DNA of 64,000 bases from NCBI GenBank assembly GCA_900317305.1, contig ONGG01000002.1, positions 1 to 64,000 of the forward strand, read 5' to 3'. This document shows positions 1 through 7,820 of this stretch, one piece after another (position 1 is the first letter of the stretch; every line of letters begins with the position of its first letter). Below the pieces are notes generated by a model, which saw nothing but the letters and a program-made list of their open reading frames with translations, ran no database searches and had not been told where the DNA came from. The position numbers and the translations under genes were made by a program. Source of the DNA: an uncultured Prevotellaceae bacterium (lineage in GTDB: Bacteria > Bacteroidota > Bacteroidia > Bacteroidales > Bacteroidaceae).

Positions 1-75
1 GTGTCAAAGAAAAAGTCCGTCACCCCCAAACGTGGCCGCCCGGCCAAGCCCAAAACGGTGACGCAGGAATTTTAG
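1..75 (+). CDS. 3' end of a basic, AT-hook-like protein (partial)
   Basis: Frame 1 is open from the window edge to a TAG at 73-75 and reads as 24 residues ending KRGRPAKPKTVTQEF. Lysine/arginine/proline-rich tails with an RGRP core resemble AT-hook minor-groove binding tails found at the C-termini of several bacterial nucleic-acid proteins. The body of the gene lies outside the window, so the product cannot be named. The terminator-like hairpin at 211-242 is suitably placed for it. Because so few codons are visible, it could also be non-coding. Confidence 0.45.
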   Translation: MSKKKSVTPKRGRPAKPKTVTQEF

Positions 76-210
76 GTACAAATTACTGAAAAACTCAGAC
101 TGAGTTCTCCGATTTTTCGGATTTATCTGAATCCTCCGAAAATCCCGCCATTCTACCCCCCTCCCTCTGGGAGGGGTTGGGGGAGGGCTCCAACAATCCC
201 CCCAAAAATT

Positions 211-242
211 AAATCCGCTCCCCAGGCTCGGGGAGCGGATTT
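211..242. terminator. bidirectional hairpin terminator
   Basis: A perfect 13-bp stem (AAATCCGCTCCCC paired with GGGGAGCGGATTT, 6-nt loop) is followed by T-rich sequence on the plus strand and by TTTAATTTTT on the minus strand. It lies between the plus-strand gene tail ending at 75 and the minus-strand gene ending at 264, so it can serve both. The stretch 76-210 otherwise holds only pyrimidine-rich low-complexity sequence. Confidence 0.75.
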
Positions 243-263
243 TTATGTGATGCGGCAAATTGC

Positions 264-449
264 CTATCGGGCCTCATCGTCGTCCCAAAGACGCTTTGTC
301 TTGAAGGTGTTGTCCATACCATCGTCCAAATCGTCGAAGAAAGTGTCGTTGCCCAACATATTGTCATCACCAGATGCATTATGGATGTCTATCATGATTT
401 CTCCTTTGGGCTCTACCACCATGATTTCAGGAATGATGTATTTTTTCAT
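264..449 (-). CDS. small acidic protein, coupled to upstream surface protein gene
   Basis: The product is 61 residues with no signal peptide or membrane segment. It starts MKKYIIPEIMVVEPKG and ends in an Asp/Asn-rich acidic half. The start is supported by an unusually strong Shine-Dalgarno sequence, TAAGGAGG at 458-465, which is rare in Bacteroidota. The gene lies 18 nt after the stop of the large secreted protein at 468-2975, so the two probably share a transcript. Short proteins opening with a Tyr-x-x-Pro block are common unannotated genes in Prevotella-like genomes, but no function is recognised. The N-terminal block resembles that of the orphan protein at 61482-61958. Confidence 0.6.
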   Translation of the reverse strand: MKKYIIPEIMVVEPKGEIMIDIHNASGDDNMLGNDTFFDDLDDGMDNTFKTKRLWDDDEAR

Positions 450-467
450 GTTATGTTCCTCCTTAGA

Positions 468-2975
468 TTATTTGATTACTACTTTCTTTCCATTCACGAT
501 GTAGATGCCTTTAGGCAGCTGCTTTCCGTTCACGCGGATACCCGAGAGGGTGTAAATATTACCATTCTCCACGATGCTGTCGCTCTCTATGCCTTTGATG
601 CCATTGAGATCATCGAAGGAGAACGCTGAGATGTTGATGTCGCTTGACTTCGGGATGGCCAAGTAGGCCTTGTGGGCTTTGGCAAAGAACGGTGCACCAC
701 CGTTTTTCCAGTAGAAGCCAACATTCTCTCCGTTCTTGTCGAGACTCAACATGTAGAATATATAGTCTGTGGTGCCATCAGGACCCACTGTCGTTCCACC
801 CTTGTCAAGACCATAGAGCAGGTTGCCCTCCACGGCCTCAACATTGGCTTTGCTTTCAGCAAACTCGTATGTTCCCTCTTGGCCTTCAAGCACCACACCG
901 CAATCCTTCGGGATTACGTTGCCTGTGTTGAAGGTGTTCAGGACTTCTACGTTATCGCCAGCTGCGTTCAACGTGTAAGTCGTGGCCACCACACCCTCTG
1001 GCACTACAAGATTTTTGTCGCTGTAATAGAGGGTGGCATAGCCAACGGAAGAGATGGTCACCTCGATGGGTTCTGGCTCAACAAATTTGTAAAAGGCAAA
1101 AGTCTGGTTTACAATATTTGGGGGGAAAACACCTTCTTTTGTCAATGTGTAGCATCTCCAGTCTTGTGAATTGTAAATACCAACATACCTGGATGTGGCA
1201 GTGTTATATAGATATTCATCTTCGATTGCAAAGATCTTGTTGTCGTTTGTTCCCACTCTCACTCCATTATTCGTATTGGTGGTATAGAGCCATTTCTCCT
1301 TATCTTCGTTGGGATAGAACGTATAGCCATCTTCTGCATTACCACTGATGGTCCATTTAATGTTGTCAGCTACTTTGCTTGTTATTTTATCGTTACTGAT
1401 GGTCACTGCTATAGCTGTGGGAGCCGATTGCGTTCCTCCATCATTGCTCATAGCGTAGGTGTCACCATTGTCGCCTACAATTACGAATATGTCATCCTCG
1501 GTGAGGTCGGCAAGGTCGGTTAAAACCCAATTCTCATCGCTTGGCTCCTCAGCCTTTCCAACCGTGCAAGTCACAGAGGCAGCACTGCTGGGCATGGTGA
1601 ACGACCATGTGCCGTCTGTTTCGTTTTCTGTTACTTTGACTTCAGCATCCTCCTCGTCGGTCACGCTCACGGATTCTACTTCATAGCCCTCATCAGCGGT
1701 AACAGTGAGGATGACCTTTGTTCCCTCCTTCACTTCGTCGCCACTATTAATGGCCTTGCCCTCCTCGTCGGCAGCAGAGATGGTGGCGTTCTCCACGTCG
1801 GCAAAGGTCAGCACGTAAGCCTCAGGCTCTGTATATTTTGCAAGCATGATGTTGCCCAATGCCACGTTGCCGCTGGTTTTTTTTGTATATACCCACTTGA
1901 TATATCTTACGTTCTCGCCCAAGTTGTTGAACTCTTCAGATTGAGTAGTAGAACTAAGTTCGGTATAAGTTTCCAGGTCGGTGAATGTCTCTCCGTCTTC
2001 AGAAGTTTGGACAGTGAATATACTGCCATTACCGAAACTATTGCCTTTGACATCGAAAGTCAGTTTGCCAGGACGTTCGTCAAACTGCAAGAGTAACCAG
2101 TCGCCAGTAGAATTGAATTTCAGTTTCGGCGATGAGCCGTAATCGCTGTCTAAATCATTCTGCGTCAGGCCATCGGTGCTTTCGATGTCAGTTTTGCCCC
2201 CGTCAAACTCGAAAGGCAGGGAGGCGGGTTTGGCAGGCACTTGTTGCTCAATTGTATAAGTTGCTGAAGCTATTCCGCTCGACTCCTCTCCCTTCACGGC
2301 AATAGCCTTGATGGTGGTAGTTTCAGAGATAGTTAGTGGCGATTCATATTCATCACAGCCATTGTCGGGGTCTGTGCCATCCAAAGTGTAGTAGATGGTG
2401 GCACCATCAGTAGTGCAATTGATGGTCACAGTCTGTGCTTCACTGTAAGTGCCACCTGCGGGGGAGAAGGTAGGAACTGCTATCTCTTCTTTTTCACTTA
2501 TGTAATTAATGACAATTGTTTTGATATGCACTTGCGCGCTAACCTCATTGGCACTGCCTACAACAAATGAAGTACTGTTAATGGTGTACACCCCATCTGT
2601 GGGTGTTACTCGAGTTCCTCCTACTTCTACATAGCCATTATTATTGTTGCCAGAATAGGTAATGCTAATAGATGAGATGGTGTTGTTTTCCAAGGACCTT
2701 ATCTCTATTGTGTTGTTACCACTCTGGCTGTAGTAAAGGCGGATCGTCCCATCTTTATTCAAGCCAGGAAAAATACTAGCGCCTCCTTTGTAACCAACGA
2801 CAGACCATTTCTCATTATTAAGGCCTACTAAAGCTGCATCGTTCCCGCCCGTCATGTTCGTAGTGGTGCCGCCAGAGTACTGCATCGTGACAGTTCTTTC
2901 TGCCTCAGCACCCCAAACCACACTGCACACTGCACATAGCAGTGTCAGCAAAAAAAATCGTAGATTTTGTTTCAT
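468..2975 (-). CDS. large secreted modular protein with chitobiase-C-like (CHB_HEX_C) module
   Basis: The product has 835 residues, taking the ATG at 2973-2975 that directly precedes a signal peptide (MKQNLRFFLLTLLCAV...WG). A beta-sandwich region comes first, then near residues 165-245 a chitobiase/hexosaminidase C-terminal-like module with the typical YYTLDGTDP segment. Next are a second sandwich and a short repeat with GYEVESVSV. From about 482 to 635 there is a module that also occurs in the neighbouring protein at 3231-5987. The tail reads IYTLSGIRVNGKQLPKGIYIV, a C-terminal anchoring or sorting-like region common in Bacteroidota surface proteins. No catalytic domain is recognised, so a carbohydrate-binding or structural surface role is inferred. 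Confidence 0.8.
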   Translation of the reverse strand: MKQNLRFFLLTLLCAVCSVVWGAEAERTVTMQYSGGTTTNMTGGNDAALVGLNNEKWSVVGYKGGASIFPGLNKDGTIRLYYSQSGNNTIEIRSLENNTISSISITYSGNNNNGYVEVGGTRVTPTDGVYTINSTSFVVGSANEVSAQVHIKTIVINYISEKEEIAVPTFSPAGGTYSEAQTVTINCTTDGATIYYTLDGTDPDNGCDEYESPLTISETTTIKAIAVKGEESSGIASATYTIEQQVPAKPASLPFEFDGGKTDIESTDGLTQNDLDSDYGSSPKLKFNSTGDWLLLQFDERPGKLTFDVKGNSFGNGSIFTVQTSEDGETFTDLETYTELSSTTQSEEFNNLGENVRYIKWVYTKKTSGNVALGNIMLAKYTEPEAYVLTFADVENATISAADEEGKAINSGDEVKEGTKVILTVTADEGYEVESVSVTDEEDAEVKVTENETDGTWSFTMPSSAASVTCTVGKAEEPSDENWVLTDLADLTEDDIFVIVGDNGDTYAMSNDGGTQSAPTAIAVTISNDKITSKVADNIKWTISGNAEDGYTFYPNEDKEKWLYTTNTNNGVRVGTNDNKIFAIEDEYLYNTATSRYVGIYNSQDWRCYTLTKEGVFPPNIVNQTFAFYKFVEPEPIEVTISSVGYATLYYSDKNLVVPEGVVATTYTLNAAGDNVEVLNTFNTGNVIPKDCGVVLEGQEGTYEFAESKANVEAVEGNLLYGLDKGGTTVGPDGTTDYIFYMLSLDKNGENVGFYWKNGGAPFFAKAHKAYLAIPKSSDINISAFSFDDLNGIKGIESDSIVENGNIYTLSGIRVNGKQLPKGIYIVNGKKVVIK

Positions 2976-3030
2976 AAATATTAGTGTTTTGATGATTGAT
3001 TTCAAGATAATGGTTAGCCAGGATAGGGAG

Positions 3031-3103
3031 TCACCTTCTCAGGTGAGCGGCTTTGCATGGTATCATGAAGCGGTTGGCCAACCGCCCATATGGTGCAAAG
3101 ATA
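3031..3103 (-). promoter_or_regulatory. leader hairpins and -7 element of the 468-2975 gene
   Basis: A -7 element TATCTTTG (minus strand, 3096-3103) lies about 120 nt upstream of the start codon. No good -33 TTTG sits at the normal distance. The leader contains a perfect 16-bp palindrome at 3070-3085 (GCGGTTGGCCAACCGC) and a second inverted repeat at 3031-3046 (TCACCT-TCTC-AGGTGA). These could form consecutive RNA hairpins or be a protein operator. Confidence 0.45.
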
Positions 3104-3175
3104 ATGAAAAAAACGATAAGTCGTTGGAAAAAGCCCAAAAATTTGACCTTTTACCTTAATAAATGACAAAACAAT

Positions 3176-3211
3176 GAAAAAACTCCCGCTTCCTTTGCGG
3201 AGGCGGGAGTT
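3176..3211 (-). terminator. Rho-independent terminator after the dockerin protein gene
   Basis: A 9-bp stem (AACTCCCGC with GCGGGAGTT, extended by an inner CTCC pairing) is followed on the minus strand by TTTTTTC. It begins 20 nt past the stop codon of the gene ending at 3231. Confidence 0.85.
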
Positions 3212-3230
3212 AAGAAGGGGCTATAATGGA

Positions 3231-5987
3231 TTATTTTATACCCAGGATGATATTGATGATGGCAGTCACGTCCTGCATGTTGATGTAAGGATCGTCGTTC
3301 ATACAGGCATTCTCGTAGATGAATGGTGAGGGGCTCTTGCCCAGGATATAGTTAATAACAGCCGTGACATCCATCATATTGATCTTACCATCGCCGTTAA
3401 CGTCACCAAGGATATCGCTGGTCACCTTGCGATAGATGCTTAGCTCTTTCGCAACAGGTGTAGTGCTTGCATAGCAGGTGAATCGTGGATTGCCGTTGTT
3501 GTAATTGAAGCGCAAGTCGTTACGGGTGTTTCCGCCTTGGAATACGATGGTGGTCTCGAGCTTCTTCGCTTGAGTCTCTTCGTTGACCACCTCCTCTGTG
3601 TTAATCTTGGCTTTGGCATTGTCGCCAGCGGTCTCCTTATCGGCAGTGCCCATGTAGTTACTTCCACTCGAGGTGGCGTAGAGATAGCCGTCGCCCACAT
3701 TCAAATACCATGCGTCGGCAGCACCTTCGAGGGTGATCTGCTGCACATAGCTGTTGGGGATGATGCTGCCATCGCTCTCAAGGGTCACCTCTTCTACAGA
3801 ACGCCAGTTGCCCGACTGGTCGGACATGCTCCAATACTTATCTGCCTCATCTACGGTGTGGGTACCCACGAGGATGATCACGTCGCCAGCTGCAAGTGTC
3901 GAAGCGTCGGAAACAAGCACAAACTTATCGGTGCCGGGCTGGGCCTCTGGCTTGACTACGGTGAGTTTGTAGGAAGCAGAACCAGCAAGGAATTCGTCGT
4001 AGGCTTCCGATTTGGCGGTGATGGTGGTGGTACCTGCCGCTACCAGTGTCACCTCGCCTGTGCCCTCGTCGACGGTGGCCACATTCTTGTTGCTGCTGGA
4101 GTATTTCAAATTGCCGAAGTCAAAGTCTTGAGCAGCCGAGAGGGTAGGCTCGGTGAAGTCCTCACCAAGGGTGGCGGTGACTTCCTCGGCACTGAATGCC
4201 AGTTGTGGGTCAATCAGTCCGGCCGACTGATACTCAAGGGCTGTCAGGGCAATCTCGTAGTAGATGTTTTCGCCGCTCTTATAAGTAACGACGATACCCG
4301 TTGCCGTTCCTTGGCTGCCGTCCACGACTTGTGCGAGGTCGAAGTCGGTGAGGTGCCACTTGTTGTAGATTTGGATAGAGTTGGTGCCGTCGGTGAGATA
4401 GTAGTTGGTGCGTGTTCCGTCTTTCTCGACTTTGAATTTACCGGTCAATTTCACCAGTTGACAGATATAATCGGGCAGGTTGGCCGACAGGGCAATCTGA
4501 ACCGGAGTAGCCGTGCCATTGGTGGCGGTGATGCTGGCATCTTCCACTTTGATGATCTCAGGCATCTCGTTATAGACGTCGTAGGTCACCGTGGCAGTGC
4601 CATTGAGCTTTTGTCCAGCAGTGTAGTTGAATGCGTCGGTCTTTTCGAAGTAGAAGTTGATGGCACCGGTGTTGTCTTTAGCATAAAGGTCTTTGCCATT
4701 GGCATAGAGCACCTGCACGTTATTGAACTTCAGTTTGCCCGATGCACCGGCTTCAAGCTGTTTGATTTCAGCGATGCTGTTGTAAGTGGTTCCTGGCTGT
4801 GGGTCAACACCGCCTTGTGAATAGGTCACGTTGATGGTTCTCACCTTTACGGCACTGGTACTTGCGTATGTAAGCGTCACACTATTGGCACTGCCTTCCC
4901 ATTTGCCACTTGCATAGAGACCATCATCGCTGGTGAATTGCTGGCCCCCGGTGATTTCAATCTTCGATATGGTGTAGCCATTGGGCACGCTGATGGTCAT
5001 CTTGGTAGTTTCCACATCGTCCACTTTCTGGGTGTAGAAACGAAGGTCGTTGCCTCCGCTTGCTGCCCACCAACGGTATTTTCCAGATGTCACCAACTTC
5101 ACGTCGCCCGAAGTCCATGTGTGGTCCTCGGTGATGTATGTGTTTTCACTAGAAGGTTTCAAGCCTGTTCCGTAGTCATTAGTTCCGGTAAAATCGAAGG
5201 TGTAGTCACCGGGTGTGGTTGGTTCCACCACTTTAAGCGTATAGGATGCACTACCAGCATAGTAAGTGGCCGTCTCGGCCGATGTGGCGGTAATCTTGGC
5301 TGTTCCTACGGCCACAGGGGTCACTTCACCTGTGCTGGCGTTCACGGTGGCCACATCAGTATTGTCGGAAGTGTAGGTTACAGCGCCATTTCCTTCATTC
5401 GTGAGCGTAGGCTCTGTAAAGTCCTTTCCAAGGGTGGCAGTTGCGGAACTGCTGCTGAAAGCCAGATTGGGATTGCTCTTTGCCGATGTTCCCTCTTTAT
5501 AGATAATAATCTTGGTAATCTGGGTGTTGTGGGCACTAAGTACCTTCAGGGTATAGATAGTGCCTACGGCTCTATGGGCCTCATCGATATCATATTCGTT
5601 GGTGCCCTTGGCTCCAACAGTTTGTTCGCTAACGGCGGTTTCACCAACAAAGATGTTTTGAACAGTAGAACCTGAAGCTGCGCCGTTGCCAACCACATCA
5701 ATTCTGGAAACTTTGAAGTCGAATTTGGGCAAGGTGAGGGAAGCACCTTCTTTGCCCAGCATGAGATAGCCTTGGGTGTTGAAATAGTAGCCGTCGGGAG
5801 CTTGTGCGGTCACTGTATAGCCGTCGGCATTGGTAAATGAGGCGGCATCTGTGGCTTTGTTGGCAGATCCCACGGGGAATCCCCAGTCGTCATTGGTGGT
5901 GAAGTCAAGAGTCACTTCTTGGGCCTGCACCATTCCGAATACTGCACATAGCAGCATCGTAAGGAATAAATGTAGTTTTTTAGTCAT
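3231..5987 (-). CDS. large secreted protein with Ig-like repeats and a C-terminal dockerin
   Basis: The product has 918 residues with an N-terminal signal peptide (MTKKLHLFLTMLLCAVFGMVQAQ). It reads as an alternating array. A beta-sandwich is followed near residues 170-255 by a Big_2-type bacterial Ig module (TYTSDNTDVATVNASTGEV) and a second sandwich. An OB-fold-like segment covers about 395-590, and a second Ig module about 595-680 (KYSSSNKNVATVDEGTGEV). The module shared with the protein at 468-2975 covers about 686-850. The last 60 residues form two calcium-loop dockerin repeats (GDVNGDGKINMMDVTAVINYIL and a matching second copy). A dockerin normally pairs with a cohesin partner, and none is visible in this window. 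No enzyme domain is evident. Confidence 0.85.
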   Translation of the reverse strand: MTKKLHLFLTMLLCAVFGMVQAQEVTLDFTTNDDWGFPVGSANKATDAASFTNADGYTVTAQAPDGYYFNTQGYLMLGKEGASLTLPKFDFKVSRIDVVGNGAASGSTVQNIFVGETAVSEQTVGAKGTNEYDIDEAHRAVGTIYTLKVLSAHNTQITKIIIYKEGTSAKSNPNLAFSSSSATATLGKDFTEPTLTNEGNGAVTYTSDNTDVATVNASTGEVTPVAVGTAKITATSAETATYYAGSASYTLKVVEPTTPGDYTFDFTGTNDYGTGLKPSSENTYITEDHTWTSGDVKLVTSGKYRWWAASGGNDLRFYTQKVDDVETTKMTISVPNGYTISKIEITGGQQFTSDDGLYASGKWEGSANSVTLTYASTSAVKVRTINVTYSQGGVDPQPGTTYNSIAEIKQLEAGASGKLKFNNVQVLYANGKDLYAKDNTGAINFYFEKTDAFNYTAGQKLNGTATVTYDVYNEMPEIIKVEDASITATNGTATPVQIALSANLPDYICQLVKLTGKFKVEKDGTRTNYYLTDGTNSIQIYNKWHLTDFDLAQVVDGSQGTATGIVVTYKSGENIYYEIALTALEYQSAGLIDPQLAFSAEEVTATLGEDFTEPTLSAAQDFDFGNLKYSSSNKNVATVDEGTGEVTLVAAGTTTITAKSEAYDEFLAGSASYKLTVVKPEAQPGTDKFVLVSDASTLAAGDVIILVGTHTVDEADKYWSMSDQSGNWRSVEEVTLESDGSIIPNSYVQQITLEGAADAWYLNVGDGYLYATSSGSNYMGTADKETAGDNAKAKINTEEVVNEETQAKKLETTIVFQGGNTRNDLRFNYNNGNPRFTCYASTTPVAKELSIYRKVTSDILGDVNGDGKINMMDVTAVINYILGKSPSPFIYENACMNDDPYINMQDVTAIINIILGIK

Positions 5988-6202
5988 GATTGTTTATGGT
6001 TATATTGATGTTTTTCGGTCTTACATTTCCAAATCATAGAGGCCCGCCTTTTCGCAAGGAGGGCAAAATAGCATACATATATCGCCACAAAAATAGCACA
6101 AATATTCTAAAGTTCAAAATTTCAGCCACTTTTTTTGCTTTTCGAGCTTGATATCTCCTTGCAAAAGACTTGAACAACACATCAAAAATCTATCTTTTGC
6201 AC
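5988..6202. other. intergenic leader region of the dockerin protein
   Basis: This AT-rich stretch precedes the dockerin gene. It contains a hairpin at 6042-6064 (GCCC-CCTT paired with AAGG-GGGC) beside CAAAATA at 6064-6070, a weak minus-strand -7 candidate with a CAAA 17 nt further out. The spacing is shorter than usual, so the promoter call is tentative. Nothing coding is seen. Confidence 0.35.
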
Positions 6203-6243
6203 AAAAAATTAACTTCACCCCCTTAGGAAGAGGATGAAGTTAA
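6203..6243 (-). terminator. putative terminator downstream of the CapA-family gene
   Basis: TTAACTTCA at 6209-6217 pairs with TGAAGTTAA at 6235-6243, with further C/G pairing inside. On the minus strand the stem ends in TTAATTTTTTG, a usable U-tract. It is 125 nt past the stop of the CapA-family gene, with the 35-bp repeats between. Confidence 0.65.
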
Positions 6244-6298
6244 CTGTGCTAAACTATAGGGATGATAAAATACGTACAGCGAAACAATATCAGATATC

Positions 6299-6368
6299 TC
6301 AGCACATTCCGTAGTTCAAAACCATCAGTTTATTCAGCACAATCCGTAGTTCAAAACTGTCAGATTAA
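6299..6368. repeat. two tandem 35-bp direct repeats
   Basis: The units 6299-6333 and 6334-6368 share TCAGCACA-TCCGTAGTTCAAAAC and TCAG-TTA with only a few mismatches. They sit immediately after the stop codon of the CapA-family gene, in its 3' untranslated region. No known element is recognised. Confidence 0.7.
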
Positions 6369-7538
6369 TCAGTTGTTCACGTTGACGATGTACTCCTCGA
6401 TGCCTTTGTTGTGTTTGGAGAAGAGGTCGCGGGTGTTCTTCAGGTAAGTGTCGCGCTTGGCGCGTTCGGTGGCATTGAGGCTGTCGGAGGGGAATCCGGC
6501 TGGCAGCACGCGGTACTGGCGACGGCCTGAGGTCACAGGACGTGATACCCAGTAGAGGTTGTATCCGCAGTCGGTGAGCGTGGTGTGTCCGTCGCGCTTG
6601 GTGAGCGTCATCCGCACCATCGTACCACCATCAGTGTTGGGCCGCGACTGGTTCGACACGAAGTTGCCCAGTGAGTAAGCCAATAGGTGTTTCTCGCCGT
6701 TCTGCTCCCTCACCTCTATAGGCTCCACCACATGAGGGTGACCGCCGATGATATGGTCTACGCCGTGGGCAAACAGCCAGTCGGCCAGGTCGCGCTGGCT
6801 TTTGTTGGGCAGCAGCACATACTCGTCGCCCCAGTGTGGCATGCAGATGATGACGTCGGGGTTCATCGATTTGGCCTTGGCGATATCACGGGCGATGACC
6901 GTGGTGTCGATGAGGTTGACGACACATGGCTCCGGCACGCGGATGCCGTTGGTGCCATAAGTGTAGTTGAGCAGGCAGATGCGGATGCTGTCGTGCTCGA
7001 TAATGAACGGGTAGAGCGCTTCACGTTCAGCAGCATTGCGGTAGGTGCCCAGGTGTTTCACGCCCAGCGAGTCCATCATCTGTATGGTGCGGTTGATGCC
7101 CCGTGCGTAGGTGTCCACGCTGTGGTTGTTGCAGGTGGTGAGTACGTCGAAGCCACAGTCGATGGCGGCCCGTAGGTACTCGTCGGGGGCACAGAACTGC
7201 GGGTAGCCTTTGTATGGAGGGCCTCCGAGCGTCACCTCGAAGTTGGCGATGGCGATGTCGGCACGCTGTATCTCTGGGGCCATATAGTCGAACACGTCGC
7301 TGTAGTCGTAGGTGCCATTGGCGGTGCGGGCAGCCTTGATCTGTGGCTCGTGCTGCATCAGGTCGCCGCCGAAGATGAGGGTCACTTGGTGCTCCTGGGG
7401 TTCGGCGGGAACGGTGCTTTCTGCACCGCCCTGGGCATTGCCCGTGCAGCATGAGAAGATGGAGGCAAGGGCCACGAGGAGGCCCTGACGCAATACGGTT
7501 CGCTTCCCGAAGGGGAATGTGGTGTGGGATGTGTTCAT
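6369..7538 (-). CDS. CapA/PgsA-family metallophosphatase-fold protein
   Basis: The 389-residue product belongs to the CapA (poly-gamma-glutamate capsule) family, which has a calcineurin-like phosphoesterase fold. Visible family motifs are FGGDLMQHEPQI, ADIAIANFEVTLGG, CNNHSVD, CMPHWGDEY and GGHPHVVEPIE, which give the usual Asp/Asn/His metal ligands in order. The start at 7538 is chosen because a hydrophobic signal (LLVALASIFSCC) follows, suggesting export and possibly lipidation, although the lipobox is imperfect. In Bacteroidota these proteins usually occur without other capsule genes and their substrate is unknown. That also holds here, so a capsule function should not be assumed. Confidence 0.85.
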   Translation of the reverse strand: MNTSHTTFPFGKRTVLRQGLLVALASIFSCCTGNAQGGAESTVPAEPQEHQVTLIFGGDLMQHEPQIKAARTANGTYDYSDVFDYMAPEIQRADIAIANFEVTLGGPPYKGYPQFCAPDEYLRAAIDCGFDVLTTCNNHSVDTYARGINRTIQMMDSLGVKHLGTYRNAAEREALYPFIIEHDSIRICLLNYTYGTNGIRVPEPCVVNLIDTTVIARDIAKAKSMNPDVIICMPHWGDEYVLLPNKSQRDLADWLFAHGVDHIIGGHPHVVEPIEVREQNGEKHLLAYSLGNFVSNQSRPNTDGGTMVRMTLTKRDGHTTLTDCGYNLYWVSRPVTSGRRQYRVLPAGFPSDSLNATERAKRDTYLKNTRDLFSKHNKGIEEYIVNVNN

Positions 7539-7564
7539 TTTGGATAAGCAGTTATGATATGAGT

Positions 7565-7612
7565 GGCAAGTTGCAAAACTTGCCGAGACGGTTTTACTTC
7601 GCAACAAAGTTA
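7565..7612 (-). promoter_or_regulatory. leader hairpin and -7 element of the CapA-family gene
   Basis: A perfect 8-bp stem with a 4-nt loop (GGCAAGTT-GCAA-AACTTGCC, 7565-7584) lies between the start codon and a -7-like TAACTTTG on the minus strand (7605-7612). No TTTG is found at the -33 spacing, so the promoter is partial evidence only. Confidence 0.45.
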
Positions 7613-7672
7613 ATCATTTTTCCTCAAGAATGGTGGTGGAACGGGCGAGAACTGATGATTTTCGATGTGTTT

Positions 7673-7706
7673 TGACAATTTGTCATACATTTCTGCCATT
7701 CTGTCA
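7673..7706 (+). promoter_or_regulatory. paired dyads upstream of the hsp20 sigma-54 promoter
   Basis: TGACA-ATT-TGTCA (7673-7685) is a perfect inverted repeat, and TGCCA-TTC-TGTCA (7694-7706) is a one-mismatch copy. Their centres are 21 bp apart, two helical turns. They look like binding sites for a dimeric regulator, most simply a sigma-54 enhancer-binding protein, though they lie closer to the promoter than typical enhancer sites. Confidence 0.55.
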
Positions 7707-7719
7707 TGAATTTTTGTTC

Positions 7720-7735
7720 TGGCACGTTGGTTGCA
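7720..7735 (+). promoter_or_regulatory. sigma-54 (RpoN) -24/-12 promoter of hsp20
   Basis: TGGCACG-TTGG-TTGCA matches the RpoN consensus TGGCACG-N4-TTGCW at every position, with the invariant GG and GC ten bases apart. Transcription would start near 7746, leaving a leader of about 75 nt before the hsp20 start at 7821. No TTTG/TAnnTTTG promoter is seen here. Confidence 0.75.
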
Positions 7736-7820
7736 AGATATAGGGCGAAGGCCGAAAGAAATCAAGGCCTTACAGAAAAAGAACATTCAATAAACAATTT
7801 AATTATAGGAGATTTAAGTT

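Noticed and set aside
6369..7538. CapA-family gene as evidence of a poly-glutamate capsule locus
   Set aside because: No capB, capC or synthetase gene is nearby, and the family is widespread without capsule function.
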